A DNA stretch of 39,407 nucleotides from an uncultured Oxalobacteraceae bacterium (GTDB taxonomy: Bacteria; Pseudomonadota; Gammaproteobacteria; Burkholderiales; Burkholderiaceae), in NCBI GenBank assembly GCA_946479705.1, contig CAMLHI010000002.1:1-39407 (forward strand), in the 5' to 3' direction. A model generated the notes under the pieces. It saw only the letters and a list, made by a program, of their open reading frames with translations. It did no database searches and had not been told where the DNA came from. How positions within the stretch are numbered: position 1 is the stretch's first letter; each line of letters opens with the position of its first letter. Shown in pieces: positions 8,118-17,324 of the stretch. The translations under genes were made by a program, and so were the position numbers.

Positions 8118-9488
8118 TTAGTTGAACATCGCCAGGGTGGCGTCGAACAGGGTGTTGGCCACGGCAATGACCTTCATGTTTGCCTGGAACATATTCTGGT
8201 ATTCCATCAGGTTCACTGCCTCTTCATCCTTGTTGACGCTGCTGGTGGACGACCAGTCGTTCTCGGCCTGGCTGCGGATGGTTTCGGCCGTCGCGAGCAG
8301 TGCCTGGTTCTGCTGGCTGTCGATGCCGAGCTTGCCGACCAGCTGGGTGTCGGCATCGCTGATCAGCACATTGCCGATCGCGGCCACGTTGATGGTCTGG
8401 CTCTTGATGCCGATCAGCGCCTGCAGGTTGTCACTATTGCCTTGCGTGCCATCGCTCGAAAACGCCAGCTGGCCGGCCTGGAAGCCTGCCGTCACGCCCA
8501 GCAGCGTGGTGCCGCCGCCGTTGAGCGCCAGCAGCGGCGCGCCGGCCGCGCCGCTCATGTCGAAGCCGGCGGCCAGCCGGGTATTGACCTTGCTGACGAT
8601 CGCGCCTGCCAGGTCGGCCACCGACTGGCGCATCGGGCGCAGGAGATGGCGTTCGAAGTCATTCAGGCCGCCGATCGAACCGCCCAGTTGCAGCTTGTCG
8701 AGGTTCCATGACGAGTTCGCAAAGTTCAGGGTCAGCGATTGCACCCCCGTCGCGGTCATGCTGTCGGCGATCGAGCCGGCCGCGCCGCCGATCACCAGCG
8801 GCTGGCCGCTGCGCAGCGAGACGCTGCGGCTGCCGTCCGGCTGGTCGACGATTTCCAGGGCCAGATGCTGCGCCAGGTCGTCGATGGCCTGGTCGCGCTG
8901 GTCGATCAGCGCCGACGGCGTGGCGCCGGCCGCGCCGGCGCCGGCGATTTTCTGGTTCAAGGTCGCGATCGCCTGCAAGGCCGCATTCATGGGCGGCACC
9001 AGCGCGCTGCGCTGCTGCTGGACCGACAGCAGCTGGTTGCCCATGACCTGGTAGATGCTGTTGAAGTGCTGGGCCATCGCATTGGCCGCCGTGATCACTT
9101 GCTGGCGTAGCGGGGTCGAGCTGGCGCTGCTGCCGGCCGCGTTCAGCGCGCTGAAGAAGATATCGATGCCCTTGGAAATGCTGGACTGCTCGTCGCCCAT
9201 CACCCGTTCGAGCTGGGTCAGATAGGGTTGCGGCTGGGCGTGCTGGCCGAGGTCGGAGGCCGCGCGCCACAGCTGCTGGCTCTTGTAGGCATCCGAAAAG
9301 CGGATCAGCGAACTGACCTGCACGCCGGTGCCCGGCGAATGGCCGCCGCCGCCCTGGGCCAGGGTGGTCAGCAGCACGCCCTGGCGCGTATAGCCTTTGG
9401 TTTGCAAGTTTGCAATGTTGTGGCTGGTCGTGTCGAGCGCGGCCTGGGCTGCGAGGCTGCCGCTCAGGGCATTGGTGAGGATAGTCAT
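8118..9488 (-). CDS. flgK: Flagellar hook-associated protein FlgK (HAP1), lateral type
   Basis: 456-aa first junction protein at the tip of the hook. The N-terminus (NALSGSLAAQAALDTTSHNIANLQTKGYTRQ) is the FlgK/FlgE-type rod-hook signature. The C-terminus (YQNMFQANMKVIAVANTLFDATLAMF) is the conserved packing helix. It is shorter than the roughly 550 aa of enterobacterial FlgK, mainly in the middle, which is common in lateral systems. It starts 76 bp after flgJ; no clear Shine-Dalgarno or promoter was found in that gap. Confidence 0.95.
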   Translation of the reverse strand: MTILTNALSGSLAAQAALDTTSHNIANLQTKGYTRQGVLLTTLAQGGGGHSPGTGVQVSSLIRFSDAYKSQQLWRAASDLGQHAQPQPYLTQLERVMGDEQSSISKGIDIFFSALNAAGSSASSTPLRQQVITAANAMAQHFNSIYQVMGNQLLSVQQQRSALVPPMNAALQAIATLNQKIAGAGAAGATPSALIDQRDQAIDDLAQHLALEIVDQPDGSRSVSLRSGQPLVIGGAAGSIADSMTATGVQSLTLNFANSSWNLDKLQLGGSIGGLNDFERHLLRPMRQSVADLAGAIVSKVNTRLAAGFDMSGAAGAPLLALNGGGTTLLGVTAGFQAGQLAFSSDGTQGNSDNLQALIGIKSQTINVAAIGNVLISDADTQLVGKLGIDSQQNQALLATAETIRSQAENDWSSTSSVNKDEEAVNLMEYQNMFQANMKVIAVANTLFDATLAMFN

Positions 9489-9564
9489 GCTGTGCTGGAT
9501 GTCCGGTCGGGTCGAAGGGCGAAGGGCTGCTCAACAGGGATAAGCGACCCGTTTGGCGTCGGCA

Positions 9565-9897
9565 TTAAATCTTCTTGCCGGGCGCCGGCAGCAATTGGCG
9601 CAGGATGGCGTCGGCGATGCCGAAGGCGCGCTGGCCGGCCATCTTGTCGGCCACCAGGTTGTCGGCCAGGTCCAGCATGTCGCCATTGACCTTGTCCTGG
9701 AACACGCTGTCCGGCCCGGCCATCTCGCGCGTGGCCGCGCGCATCTGGTGCAGCATCTGGCCGATGAAGAAGCTCTCGAAGCGGATGGCCGCTTCGGTGG
9801 CCTTGGCGCGGTAGCGCGCATCGGCGGCCGCCAATACCGGATCGGCGGCGGCGCCAGGCTGGTGCTCGGGGGAGGGGGAGATGTCGACATTGTTCAT
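9565..9897 (-). CDS. flgJ: FlgJ rod-cap domain protein without muramidase domain
   Basis: 110-aa protein matching only the N-terminal rod-scaffold part of FlgJ (AIRFESFFIGQMLHQMRAAT, then the helix QDKVNGDMLDLADNLVADKMAGQRAFGIADAI), where a usual FlgJ has about 310 aa. It should cap the growing rod in the periplasm. The peptidoglycan-cutting half is a separate gene at 16617-17324. The start codon is 1 bp after the flgI stop, so expression is coupled. The Met start agrees with the family. Single-domain FlgJ is known in other bacteria. Confidence 0.9.
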   Translation of the reverse strand: MNNVDISPSPEHQPGAAADPVLAAADARYRAKATEAAIRFESFFIGQMLHQMRAATREMAGPDSVFQDKVNGDMLDLADNLVADKMAGQRAFGIADAILRQLLPAPGKKI

Positions 9898-9898
9898 G

Positions 9899-11011
9899 CT
9901 AGATCACAATCAGTTCGCCTTCGATCGCGCCGGCCTGGTCGAGTGCCTGCAGGATCGCCATGATGTCGTCCGGCGTCGCACCGAGGCTGTTGACCGTGTC
10001 GACGATGGTCTGCAGTTTGGCGCCGGCCGGCCACTTGAACATCTGGCCCGAGCCCTGGTCCACGCTGACCTTCGATTGCGGCGTGACGGTGGTCTGCCCC
10101 CCCTGGCTCAAGGGGCTGGGCTGGCTCACGTTCGAGCTCTCGGCGATGACCACCTTGAGCGCGCCGTGCGTGACGGCCGCGGCGCGTACGCGCAGGCCTT
10201 CGGCGATGACCACGGTGCCGGTGCGCGAGTTGAAGACCACCTTCGGCGTTTCTGCCCCTACCTCGATCATCATGGCTTCGAGCCGTGCGACAAACGCCAC
10301 GCGCGCGGTGGGGTCGGCCGGCGCTTCGACTTCGATGCTGGTGCCGTCGGCCGTGCTGGCAATGGTGCCGTGGCGCTTGTTGATGGCGTCGACGATATTG
10401 GTCGCGGTCTGGAAGTGCGGATGGCGCAGGCTCAGGCGCACCGTCGGACGGGTGGCGAAGTCGCTGCCGATCTCGCGTTCGATCGTCGCGCCGTTCGGGA
10501 TGCGGCCGGCGGTCGGCGTGTTCACCGTCACGCTGGAGCCGCTCTTGCCGCTCACGCTCAGGCCCGCCACCACCAGGTTGCCCTGGGCGATCGCGTACAC
10601 CTCGTTGTCGGCGCCGCGCAAGGGGGTGAGCAGCAGCACGCCGCCGCGCAGGCTCTTGGCGTCGCCCAGCGAGGACACGGTGACGTCGATGTTCTGGCCG
10701 CGCCGGTAGCCGGGCGGGAAGGTCGCGCTGACCATCACGGTCGCCGCGTTCTTGCTTTTGGCGTCGGCCGGATCGGGCAGCTTGACCCCGAACTGCTTGA
10801 GCATGTTGGCCACCGACTGGCTGGAGAACTTGACCTGGGTGGTGTCGCCGCTGCCGTTCAGGCCGACCACCAGGCCGTAGCCGAACAGCTGGTTCTCGCG
10901 CACGCCTTCGACGCTGACCAGGGTGCGCAGGGTTTGGGCGGCATGGACCGGCAGGGCCAGCATGGTCAGGGCCGCCGTCAGCGCGGCGCCAATAAGGCAG
11001 AGAGTTTTCAT
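9899..11011 (-). CDS. flgI: Flagellar P-ring protein FlgI
   Basis: 370-aa periplasmic subunit of the P ring, the bushing in the peptidoglycan layer. A Sec signal peptide is clear (residues 1 to about 24, ending LPVHA). Conserved stretches follow: [27 protein letters not shown] near the N-terminus and the C-terminal [30 protein letters not shown]. Full length for the family. It lies 7 bp after flgH. Confidence 0.97.
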   Translation of the reverse strand: MKTLCLIGAALTAALTMLALPVHAAQTLRTLVSVEGVRENQLFGYGLVVGLNGSGDTTQVKFSSQSVANMLKQFGVKLPDPADAKSKNAATVMVSATFPPGYRRGQNIDVTVSSLGDAKSLRGGVLLLTPLRGADNEVYAIAQGNLVVAGLSVSGKSGSSVTVNTPTAGRIPNGATIEREIGSDFATRPTVRLSLRHPHFQTATNIVDAINKRHGTIASTADGTSIEVEAPADPTARVAFVARLEAMMIEVGAETPKVVFNSRTGTVVIAEGLRVRAAAVTHGALKVVIAESSNVSQPSPLSQGGQTTVTPQSKVSVDQGSGQMFKWPAGAKLQTIVDTVNSLGATPDDIMAILQALDQAGAIEGELIVI

Positions 11012-11018
11012 AGGGGTC

Positions 11019-11672
11019 TTAAAACGGCATCCATGGTCCGGAGAAGAAGCGGGTCAGCCAGCCGGGCGTGCTGGCGTCGGCCAGCGCGCCTTGCGCCCAA
11101 TAGCCGATGCGGGCGTTGGCGATGCGCTGCGAGACGACCTGATTGTCGGCGTCGATGTCGCCGGGACGCAGGTAGCCGGCCAGGCGGACGAATTCCTCGC
11201 CCTGGTTCAGCGTCAGCGACTTCTCGCCCTGCACCCGCAGCAGGCCGTTGGGCAGCACTTCCTGCACGATCACGCTGATGGCGCCCTGCAGGCTGTTCTG
11301 CTGGGTGCTGGTCGCGTCGCCCGCGAAGCTGCGCTCGGCATTCAGGGCCAGGTCGGCCTTGAGCGTGTGGCCGCCGGCCTTGACCGGGCTGACGGCGACG
11401 CTGGAACCCTTGTTGAGCGAGGTGCCGGCCTTCTTGCTGGCCTGCGTGGTTTCCTGCAGCAGCACCGTGACCACGTCGCCGGCGCGGAAGGCCCGGCTGT
11501 CCGATGTGAGCGAGAACGACGAGTCGGGGTTGAACAGGCCGCCGCCGGCCAGCGGCGCGCGCGGCGCGGCGGCGCGCGGGATCGCCTCGGCCGGTGCCGG
11601 CGCGCGCCCGGCCGGTCCGGCGCAGCCGCACAGCAGCAGGGCGGCCACGCCGCCGCCAAGGGCCGCCTTCAT
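11019..11672 (-). CDS. flgH: Flagellar L-ring lipoprotein FlgH
   Basis: 217-aa lipoprotein forming the outer-membrane L ring. A short signal ends in the lipobox-like LCGC (residues 14-17), so Cys17 is the likely lipidated residue. Family stretches include [23 protein letters not shown], then [34 protein letters not shown] and the end IGYWAQGAL. The segment after the Cys is Pro/Ala-rich and disordered. The start ATG overlaps the flgG stop by one base (TGATG). Confidence 0.96.
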   Translation of the reverse strand: MKAALGGGVAALLLCGCAGPAGRAPAPAEAIPRAAAPRAPLAGGGLFNPDSSFSLTSDSRAFRAGDVVTVLLQETTQASKKAGTSLNKGSSVAVSPVKAGGHTLKADLALNAERSFAGDATSTQQNSLQGAISVIVQEVLPNGLLRVQGEKSLTLNQGEEFVRLAGYLRPGDIDADNQVVSQRIANARIGYWAQGALADASTPGWLTRFFSGPWMPF

Positions 11673-12460
11673 CAGCGCGCCGCCTGTGCCAGGTACTGCA
11701 GCATATTGTCGGCGGCCGACAGCACCTTGGTATTCATCTCGTAGGTGCGCTGCGCCGCGATCATCTCCACCATCTCCTCGACCACCTGCACGTTGGAGCC
11801 TTCCAGCGCCCCCTGCTTCAGCTTACCCAGCGCGCCGTCGCCCGGTTTGCCGTCGGTCGGCACCCCGCTGGCCGCGGTTTCGCCGAACAGATTGTCGCCC
11901 AGTGCCAGCAATCCGGCCGGATTGACGAAGCTGGTCAGGGTCAGCGCGCCCAGCTCGGTGGCGGCGGTGTTGGGCGGGACGATCGCGCTGACCTGGCCGG
12001 ACTCGCTGATGGTGAGGGTGGTGGCGTTCGGCGGCACCGCGATCTGCGGCACCAGCGGCAGGCCGGCCGCGTTGACCAGCACCCCGTCGAGCACCTGCAG
12101 CTGGCCGGCGCGGGTAAACGCCGGCTCGCCGTTCGGCCGGCGCACCTGCAGGAAGCCGTTGCCGTTGATCGCCACATCGAGCGGCTGGCCGGTGTTTTGC
12201 GGCGCCCCCTGGGTGAACACTTTCTGGGTGCCGAGCAGCTGGGTGCCGTTGCCCAGCTGGACCCCGCTGGCCGCCACGGTGTTGTCGGCGCGCTGGGCGC
12301 CCGGCTGCTGGTCGATCTGGTAGTGCAGGTCGGCGAACACCACGCGGTCGCGCTTGAAGCCGACCGTGTTGACGTTGGCGAGGTTGTTGGCGATGGCTTG
12401 CAGCTTGGCGTCTTGCGCCTGCACGCCGGTCTTGCTGATCCACATTGCTGGATTCATCAT
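11672..12460 (-). CDS. flgG: Flagellar distal rod protein FlgG
   Basis: 262-aa distal rod subunit. N-terminal rod signature MWISKTGVQAQDAKLQAIANNLANVNTVGFKRDR; C-terminal SNVQVVEEMVEMIAAQRTYEMNTKVLSAADNMLQ. Both match FlgG, and the length is standard. A second ATG directly follows the first; AGGAG sits about 5 nt upstream. It is exported through the type III gate without a cleaved signal. Confidence 0.97.
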   Translation of the reverse strand: MMNPAMWISKTGVQAQDAKLQAIANNLANVNTVGFKRDRVVFADLHYQIDQQPGAQRADNTVAASGVQLGNGTQLLGTQKVFTQGAPQNTGQPLDVAINGNGFLQVRRPNGEPAFTRAGQLQVLDGVLVNAAGLPLVPQIAVPPNATTLTISESGQVSAIVPPNTAATELGALTLTSFVNPAGLLALGDNLFGETAASGVPTDGKPGDGALGKLKQGALEGSNVQVVEEMVEMIAAQRTYEMNTKVLSAADNMLQYLAQAAR

Positions 12461-12476
12461 GTTCTCCTAAAGGGGA

Positions 12477-13205
12477 TTAGCCGCCGATCAGGCGGTTGCC
12501 GGTTTCGGCCATCGAGTCGCTGGCCTTGAACAGCTTCATCTGGATTTCGAAAGTGCGGTTCAGGCTCATGGTCGCCACCATTTCCTCGACCGCCGACACA
12601 TTGCTGCCTTCGAGGTGGCCGGCGCGCAGGCGCAGCGTGTTGTCCGTTGCGAGCGGCTGGCCGCCGCGCGTTACCAGCAGGCCCGCCTCGTTCTTGCTCA
12701 ATTCCGCGCCTTCGGCCTGGACCAGCTTGAGCTTGTCGATCGCCTGCATGTCCTCCTTGCCGGGCAGCTGCACCGATACCGTGCCGTCGGAAGCGATCGC
12801 CACCCGCGTATGCTGCGGCAGCGTGATCGGTCCGCCTTCGCCGAGCACCGCGCGGCCGTGCACCGTCAGGGTGCCGGCCTGGTCGAGTTCGAGCGCGCCG
12901 GCGCGGGTGTAGGCTTCGCCGTCCTGCCACTGCACCGCCAGGTAGCCCTTGCCGTCGAGCGCCACGTCGAGGTCGCGGCCGGTCTCCTTGACCGTGCCCT
13001 GGCGCGTCGAGATGGTGTCCGACAGCATGCGTGCCTGGTGGCGGTCGTCGAAGCCGCTTTTGGCCAGCAGCGACTGGGTGGCGGCCAGTTCGAGGTTGGC
13101 CCGAAAGCCCGGCGTCTCCATATTGGCCAGGTTATTCGCGTGCACCTGCTGCGCCCGGAGGGTGCGTTCGGCCCCGCTCATGGCGGTGTAGATCATGGCG
13201 TCCAT
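12477..13205 (-). CDS. flgF: Flagellar proximal rod protein FlgF
   Basis: 242-aa proximal rod subunit. The start MDAMIYTAMSGAERTLRAQQVHANNLANMETPGFRA is typical of FlgF, and the C-terminus has SNVSAVEEMVATMSLNRTFEIQMKLFKASD. AAAGGA stands upstream of the ATG. It lies between flgE and flgG in canonical order, 18 bp after flgE. Confidence 0.97.
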   Translation of the reverse strand: MDAMIYTAMSGAERTLRAQQVHANNLANMETPGFRANLELAATQSLLAKSGFDDRHQARMLSDTISTRQGTVKETGRDLDVALDGKGYLAVQWQDGEAYTRAGALELDQAGTLTVHGRAVLGEGGPITLPQHTRVAIASDGTVSVQLPGKEDMQAIDKLKLVQAEGAELSKNEAGLLVTRGGQPLATDNTLRLRAGHLEGSNVSAVEEMVATMSLNRTFEIQMKLFKASDSMAETGNRLIGG

Positions 13206-13223
13206 GCTGTTTGTCCTTTCCGC

Positions 13224-14411
13224 TTACATCGCTTGCATCAGCGATTGCATCATCTGGTTCTCGGTCGAGATGACCTTCGAGTTCGCCTGGTAGTTGCGCT
13301 GCGACGTCATCAGCCCGACCAGTTCGGCCGTGATGTCGACGTTCGAGCCTTCCAGCGAGCCCGGTTGCAGCGCACCGGCCATGCCCTGGCCCGGCGGCGT
13401 GTACAGCGGGCTGCCGGAGGTGCTGGAGGCGGTCCAGCTGGTGTCGCTGACCGGGGTCAGCTCGCCTTCGTCGGGGAAGGTCGCGATCGCCAGCGTGCCG
13501 ACCGGCTGGCGCGCATCGTTCGAATACTTGGCGATCAGGGTGCCGTCCTGGGCCAGATCGACGCCCACCAAGGTGCCCGACGAGTTGCCGTCCGAGGCGT
13601 TGGTCGAGGTGACCGCCTCGCCGGCGAACGAGGTGGTGCCGGCATAGCTGATGCGCACCGGCAGCGCCGCCGCGCCGGCCGGCGCCAGCGCCAGCGTGAC
13701 CGGCGCCGGCGCCGTCCCGGTCAGCACGCCGGCGGTGTTGAAGGTCATGGTGGCGGTGGGACCCACCGCGACGTTGTCGAAGGTGTAGTGCACATCGACG
13801 GTCGCGGCGCCGGTCTTGACGAAGTACTGGGCGATGCTATGCCTGGCGCCCAGCGAGTCGTACACCACCGACAGTTTGGCCATGTTGTAGGTGTTCGAAT
13901 CGGTGGCGTTGAACGGCGCGACCGCCGGCGCCGGCCAGTCGGCCGGCAGGTTGGCGACGAAATCGACCCTGGTGCTGGCCACCGCGGCAATCTGGCCGCT
14001 CGGGATCTTCATGTCGCCCATCGGGCCGAGCGCCGCGGAGCCGGCCACCGGGGCATAGCCCTGGACCCGCTTGCCGCCCGCATCGACCAGGTAGCCGGTC
14101 TTGTCGACATCGAAGATGCCCACGCGGCTGTAGCTCAGCGTGCCCTGGGCGTTTTTGCCGACGAAAAAGCCGCGCCCGTTGATCGCCGCGTCCAGGCTGC
14201 GGCCGGTGGTGTGCGCGCCGCCCGCCACCCCGATGTTCTGGGTGTGCGAACCGATCTCCACCCCGGTTGCCTGGCCACCCGAATACATGGACGAGAAATT
14301 GGCGCGGCTCGACTTGAAACCGTTGGTGCCGGAGTTGGCGATGTTGTTACTGATGGTGTCCAGCTGCTCGGTGATGGACTGGATGCCGGACAGGGCGATA
14401 TCGAAGCTCAT
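13224..14411 (-). CDS. flgE: Flagellar hook protein FlgE
   Basis: 395-aa hook subunit. N-terminal helix FDIALSGIQSITEQLDTISNNIANSGTNGFKSSRA, the conserved GRGFF phrase of the FlgE/F/G family, a variable middle and the C-terminal SNVDITAELVGLMTSQRNYQANSKVISTENQMMQSL. Length is close to enterobacterial FlgE (about 400 aa). AGAAAGG precedes the ATG. Polymer length should be set by FliK of this cluster. Confidence 0.97.
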   Translation of the reverse strand: MSFDIALSGIQSITEQLDTISNNIANSGTNGFKSSRANFSSMYSGGQATGVEIGSHTQNIGVAGGAHTTGRSLDAAINGRGFFVGKNAQGTLSYSRVGIFDVDKTGYLVDAGGKRVQGYAPVAGSAALGPMGDMKIPSGQIAAVASTRVDFVANLPADWPAPAVAPFNATDSNTYNMAKLSVVYDSLGARHSIAQYFVKTGAATVDVHYTFDNVAVGPTATMTFNTAGVLTGTAPAPVTLALAPAGAAALPVRISYAGTTSFAGEAVTSTNASDGNSSGTLVGVDLAQDGTLIAKYSNDARQPVGTLAIATFPDEGELTPVSDTSWTASSTSGSPLYTPPGQGMAGALQPGSLEGSNVDITAELVGLMTSQRNYQANSKVISTENQMMQSLMQAM

Positions 14412-14427
14412 GGTAATCCTTTCTCGT

Positions 14428-15099
14428 TCAAATGCGGGAAGCGGGTTTGCCGTTGAAGGCGGTCACCGCGGCGGGAGCGATGTCGCCGACATGCGTGACG
14501 GTCAGTACGATGGCGCCGCCGGCGCCCACGTGCACGCTCGACAGCCTGGCGGCGATGTCGATCGGGATGTCGTGCTCGCCGCTGGCCGAGGCCACGCTCA
14601 TCGTGTAGGTGCCGGGCGCGAGGCCCAGCGCGTCCGGGTCGATCGAAAACGCCACGTCGCCGGCGTTGCGCGGGCCCAGTTCGACGTTGTGCTGCACGCC
14701 GTCGGCGCCGGTGAGCACCAGGGTGGCGCGGCTGGTGCCGGCGCCCAGATGCACGCGGCCGCCGACCGGAGCGGTCCCGTCGAGCGTGACGCTGGCGCTG
14801 GACACCATCAGGTCGCTGCCCACTTGCGCCCCCAGCGCCAGCACCTGCAGGCTTTGCAGCGCAGTGGCGCTGGCGCTGCCCAGGCTGGCCAGCTTCTGCA
14901 TCGCCTCGGTCTGGCTCAGCTGCGTCAGCTGGCTGACGAACTGGCCCGGATCGCTCGGCGACAGCGGGTCCTGGTTCCTGATCTGCGCCACCAGCAGCCT
15001 GGTGAACATGTCCGAAGTCTTGCTCGCTTCCAGGCCCGCGCCGGGAGGGAGGTCGGGCTGGCCGGCGGCGGCGGAACTGCCGAATAAGCTGGTTTGCAT
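14428..15099 (-). CDS. flgD: Flagellar hook-cap protein FlgD
   Basis: 223-aa scaffold that caps the hook during assembly. The conserved N-terminal block is present (MFTRLLVAQIRNQDPLSP, then QFVSQLTQLSQTEAMQKL), followed by a FlgD Ig-like/Tudor half ending ITAFNGK-like. Export is by the flagellar gate. The ATG lies 3 bp beyond the flgC stop, so translation is coupled. Confidence 0.95.
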   Translation of the reverse strand: MQTSLFGSSAAAGQPDLPPGAGLEASKTSDMFTRLLVAQIRNQDPLSPSDPGQFVSQLTQLSQTEAMQKLASLGSASATALQSLQVLALGAQVGSDLMVSSASVTLDGTAPVGGRVHLGAGTSRATLVLTGADGVQHNVELGPRNAGDVAFSIDPDALGLAPGTYTMSVASASGEHDIPIDIAARLSSVHVGAGGAIVLTVTHVGDIAPAAVTAFNGKPASRI

Positions 15100-15102
15100 G
15101 GC

Positions 15103-15507
15103 TTAGCCTTCGCCGAGTTTGAGAAGGGACTGCTGCATGCCGCGCACACGGCTGAGCACTTCGACATTGGTCTCGAAGGCGCGCGAGGCCGACATCATGT
15201 CGGTCATTTCCGCCACCTGGTTGACGTTCGGGTAGAACACCATGCCGTCGCTGTTGGCCATCGGGTGGTCGGGCTGGTGCACCTTGCGCAGCGGTTCGGC
15301 GCTGCTGACGACGTCGACCACCTGGACCCGGCCGCCGGCCTCGTTGTCGAGCAGCGCGGCGAAGATCGGCTTGCGCGCGCGGTAGGTGTCGGCCTCGCTG
15401 GCGGCCACCGAGTCGGCATTGGCCAGGTTGCTGGCGATCGTGTTCAGGCGCACCGACTGCGCGGCCATGGCCGAGCCGGCGATCTGGGAGATATGCTTGA
15501 AGCTCAT
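15103..15507 (-). CDS. flgC: Flagellar proximal rod protein FlgC
   Basis: 134-aa rod subunit. N-terminal rod signature (IAGSAMAAQSVRLNTIASNLANADSVAAS) and C-terminal YPNVNQVAEMTDMMSASRAFETNVEVL. The frame is open further upstream, but ATG 15507 follows AAGGAG by 7 nt and gives the family start. It lies 10 bp after flgB. Confidence 0.95.
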   Translation of the reverse strand: MSFKHISQIAGSAMAAQSVRLNTIASNLANADSVAASEADTYRARKPIFAALLDNEAGGRVQVVDVVSSAEPLRKVHQPDHPMANSDGMVFYPNVNQVAEMTDMMSASRAFETNVEVLSRVRGMQQSLLKLGEG

Positions 15508-15517
15508 GTGCTGCTCC

Positions 15518-15874
15518 TTATTGGCCGCTGATGGCTTTCGCCAGGCCCTTGATCTGCAGGTTGACGAATGCGAGGCTGGCCTGAAAGTCGGAGGCGTTCT
15601 GCGAGAACGCCGCCTGCTCCACGCCGATTTCGACGGTATTGCCGTCGCGCGTAGGGTGGAACGGGACACGGTACAGGCTAGCGGCCCCGTCGCCATCGGC
15701 CTCCCCGCCGGCCTCCTGGGCCTGGCGCAGCTTGGCCGCGAAGTCGATGTCGCGGGCCTGGTAGCCGGGCGTGCTTTCGTTGGCGATGTTGGCCGCCAGC
15801 ACGCGCGTGCGCTCGGCGCGCACCTGCAGCGCGTCGGCATGGACGCCGATGGCATCCTTGAAGTTAATGCTCAT
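15518..15874 (-). CDS. flgB: Flagellar proximal rod protein FlgB
   Basis: 118-aa first proximal rod subunit. It has the rod signature RTRVLAANIANESTPGYQARDIDF and a C-terminal helix ending FVNLQIKGLAKAISGQ. AGGA precedes the ATG. It is the first gene of the run flgB to lafW. The divergent flgA starts only 26 bp away, so the flgB promoter must lie in or over the start of flgA. A 12-bp direct repeat is found there. Confidence 0.95.
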   Translation of the reverse strand: MSINFKDAIGVHADALQVRAERTRVLAANIANESTPGYQARDIDFAAKLRQAQEAGGEADGDGAASLYRVPFHPTRDGNTVEIGVEQAAFSQNASDFQASLAFVNLQIKGLAKAISGQ

Positions 15875-15882
15875 GTTTGGTT

Positions 15883-15946
15883 CCTGTGGTTTGCACTACA
15901 ATGCGCGCTATGTCGATCAAAACTACTTTCATGGCCTGTGGTTTGC
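15883..15946. repeat. 12-bp direct repeat at the flgB/flgA divergence
   Basis: CCTGTGGTTTGC occurs at 15883-15894 and again at 15935-15946, exactly 52 bp apart (about five helical turns), on either side of the flgA start. The second copy is inside the flgA signal-peptide codons. The spacing would put both copies on one face of the DNA, as for an activator pair. Chance duplication is not excluded. Confidence 0.4.
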
Positions 15947-16632
15947 TGGCGGCGGCGTCCGCCGGCGCCGAGGTGCCGGCGGACGCCATCGGCGCCAGCG
16001 TGGAGCGGGCCGCGCGCGCCCGGCTGGCAAGCCAGGCCGCCGCCGCGGGCTGGGTCGAGCCGCAATTCGATGTGGCGCCAGTGCGCAGCGCGCGCCCGCT
16101 GGCGCCATGCGCGGTGGCGCCGGCGATCGAGGCGGCCGACACGCGCATGCCCACGCGCATGCGCTTCACGGTCGCCTGTCCCGGCGCCGGCGGCTGGCGC
16201 CAGGATCTGGTGGTGCGCGCCACGGTGTCGGCCAAGGTGCCGGTGATGGCGCTCGACGTCGCCGCCGGCAAGGCGCTGGCGGCGGCCGACATGACGATCG
16301 AGCGGCGCGACATCACCAATCTCGGCGACGTGGTGAGCGATGCCGCGGCCGTGGCCGGCATGGCGGCCAGGCGGCCCTTGCGCAGCGGCGAGCTGCTGCG
16401 CCACGCCCAGCTGGCGGCGTTGCCCCTGGTGGTGCGCGGCCAGGCGGTCAGCCTGGTGGCGCGGCGCGAGCTGGTCGAAGTGACCATGGCCGGCGAGGCG
16501 CTCGATGCCGGCGCGCGCGACGCCACGGTGCGCGTGCGCAATGCGAACGGTAGCGTGATCCGCGCCCGCGTGACCGGCGCCGGCATGGTCGAACCTGTCG
16601 ATGGGCAGCCGGCCATTCAATCCTCCAAATGA
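15901..16632 (+). CDS. flgA: Flagellar P-ring assembly chaperone FlgA
   Basis: About 243-aa periplasmic chaperone for FlgI polymerisation. A signal peptide begins within MSIKTTFMACGLLAAASAGAEV. The C-terminal SAF-like domain is clear (VMALDVAAGKALAAADMTIERRDI, then RRPLRSGELLR and RGQAVSLVARRELVEVTMAGEALDAG). ATG 15901 and ATG 15910 are both possible; neither has a good Shine-Dalgarno site. It is the only plus-strand gene between the two minus-strand operons. Its 3' end overlaps the convergent glucosaminidase gene by 16 bp. Confidence 0.92.
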   Translation: MRAMSIKTTFMACGLLAAASAGAEVPADAIGASVERAARARLASQAAAAGWVEPQFDVAPVRSARPLAPCAVAPAIEAADTRMPTRMRFTVACPGAGGWRQDLVVRATVSAKVPVMALDVAAGKALAAADMTIERRDITNLGDVVSDAAAVAGMAARRPLRSGELLRHAQLAALPLVVRGQAVSLVARRELVEVTMAGEALDAGARDATVRVRNANGSVIRARVTGAGMVEPVDGQPAIQSSK

Positions 16633-17324
16633 CGCAGTGACGCCGCCACGCGGGTGAGCTTGGCGGCGTAGGCCGGATCGGTGGCGTAGCCGCCGCGCGC
16701 GAGCCCCTGCGCGAAAGCGGCCGCGTCGCTGCCGGTGTGCAGGGCGGCGCGGTAGCGCGGGTTCTGCAGCAGCATCTGCGCATAGTCCTGGAACGCCGCG
16801 CCCTGGTCGGCGTAGCTGCGGAACGCTGCGGTCGTGTTCACGGCCGCGCCATGCTCGTATTCGGTGGTCGCTACGGCCGCGGCCTGGCCCTGCCATCGGG
16901 CGCCGGCCTTGATGCCGAACAGGTTGTAGGTGGCGGCGCCATCGGGGCCGCGCAAGGGCCGCTGGCCCCAGCCCGACTCGAGCGCGGCGTGCGCCGCGAT
17001 GAGGTGCGGCGCGACGCCGAGCCGTTCGCCCGCTGCGCGCGCCCACGGCGCGATCGCATCGATGAATTCCTTTTGCGTGTCTGCTGTGGGGCCGGGCGCG
17101 GACAGGCCGGTGCGCAAGGCCAGGCCTTCCAGGCTCAATCCGGGGGCGGCGGCCGGCGCTGCCGGCGCGCCATGCGCGATGAACTCGCCCACTTCGCCCT
17201 GCACGTCGCGCATCAGGCCAGTGAAGCTGGCGCCGCCACCGGCGCGGGCGGGCGCGACATTGGGCTGGGTCGGCGTTGCCGGCGCCAGCGCGCGCGCCGG
17301 CAGAAACAGCTCAGGCTGGCGCAT
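16617..17324 (-). CDS. FlgJ-type peptidoglycan hydrolase (GH73), stand-alone
   Basis: 235-aa glucosaminidase of glycoside hydrolase family 73, matching the C-terminal half of FlgJ. The domain (about residues 85-235) has FIDAIAPWARAAGERLGVAPHLIAAHAALESGWG with the probable catalytic Glu at residue 116, then NLFGIKAG. Residues 1-80 are Pro/Ala-rich and disordered, without a Sec signal; the protein may leave through the flagellar export gate, as FlgJ does (inference). It should open the cell wall for the rod built with the single-domain FlgJ at 9565-9897. Its start overlaps the flgN end by 14 bp. Confidence 0.9.
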   Translation of the reverse strand: MRQPELFLPARALAPATPTQPNVAPARAGGGASFTGLMRDVQGEVGEFIAHGAPAAPAAAPGLSLEGLALRTGLSAPGPTADTQKEFIDAIAPWARAAGERLGVAPHLIAAHAALESGWGQRPLRGPDGAATYNLFGIKAGARWQGQAAAVATTEYEHGAAVNTTAAFRSYADQGAAFQDYAQMLLQNPRYRAALHTGSDAAAFAQGLARGGYATDPAYAAKLTRVAASLRHLED

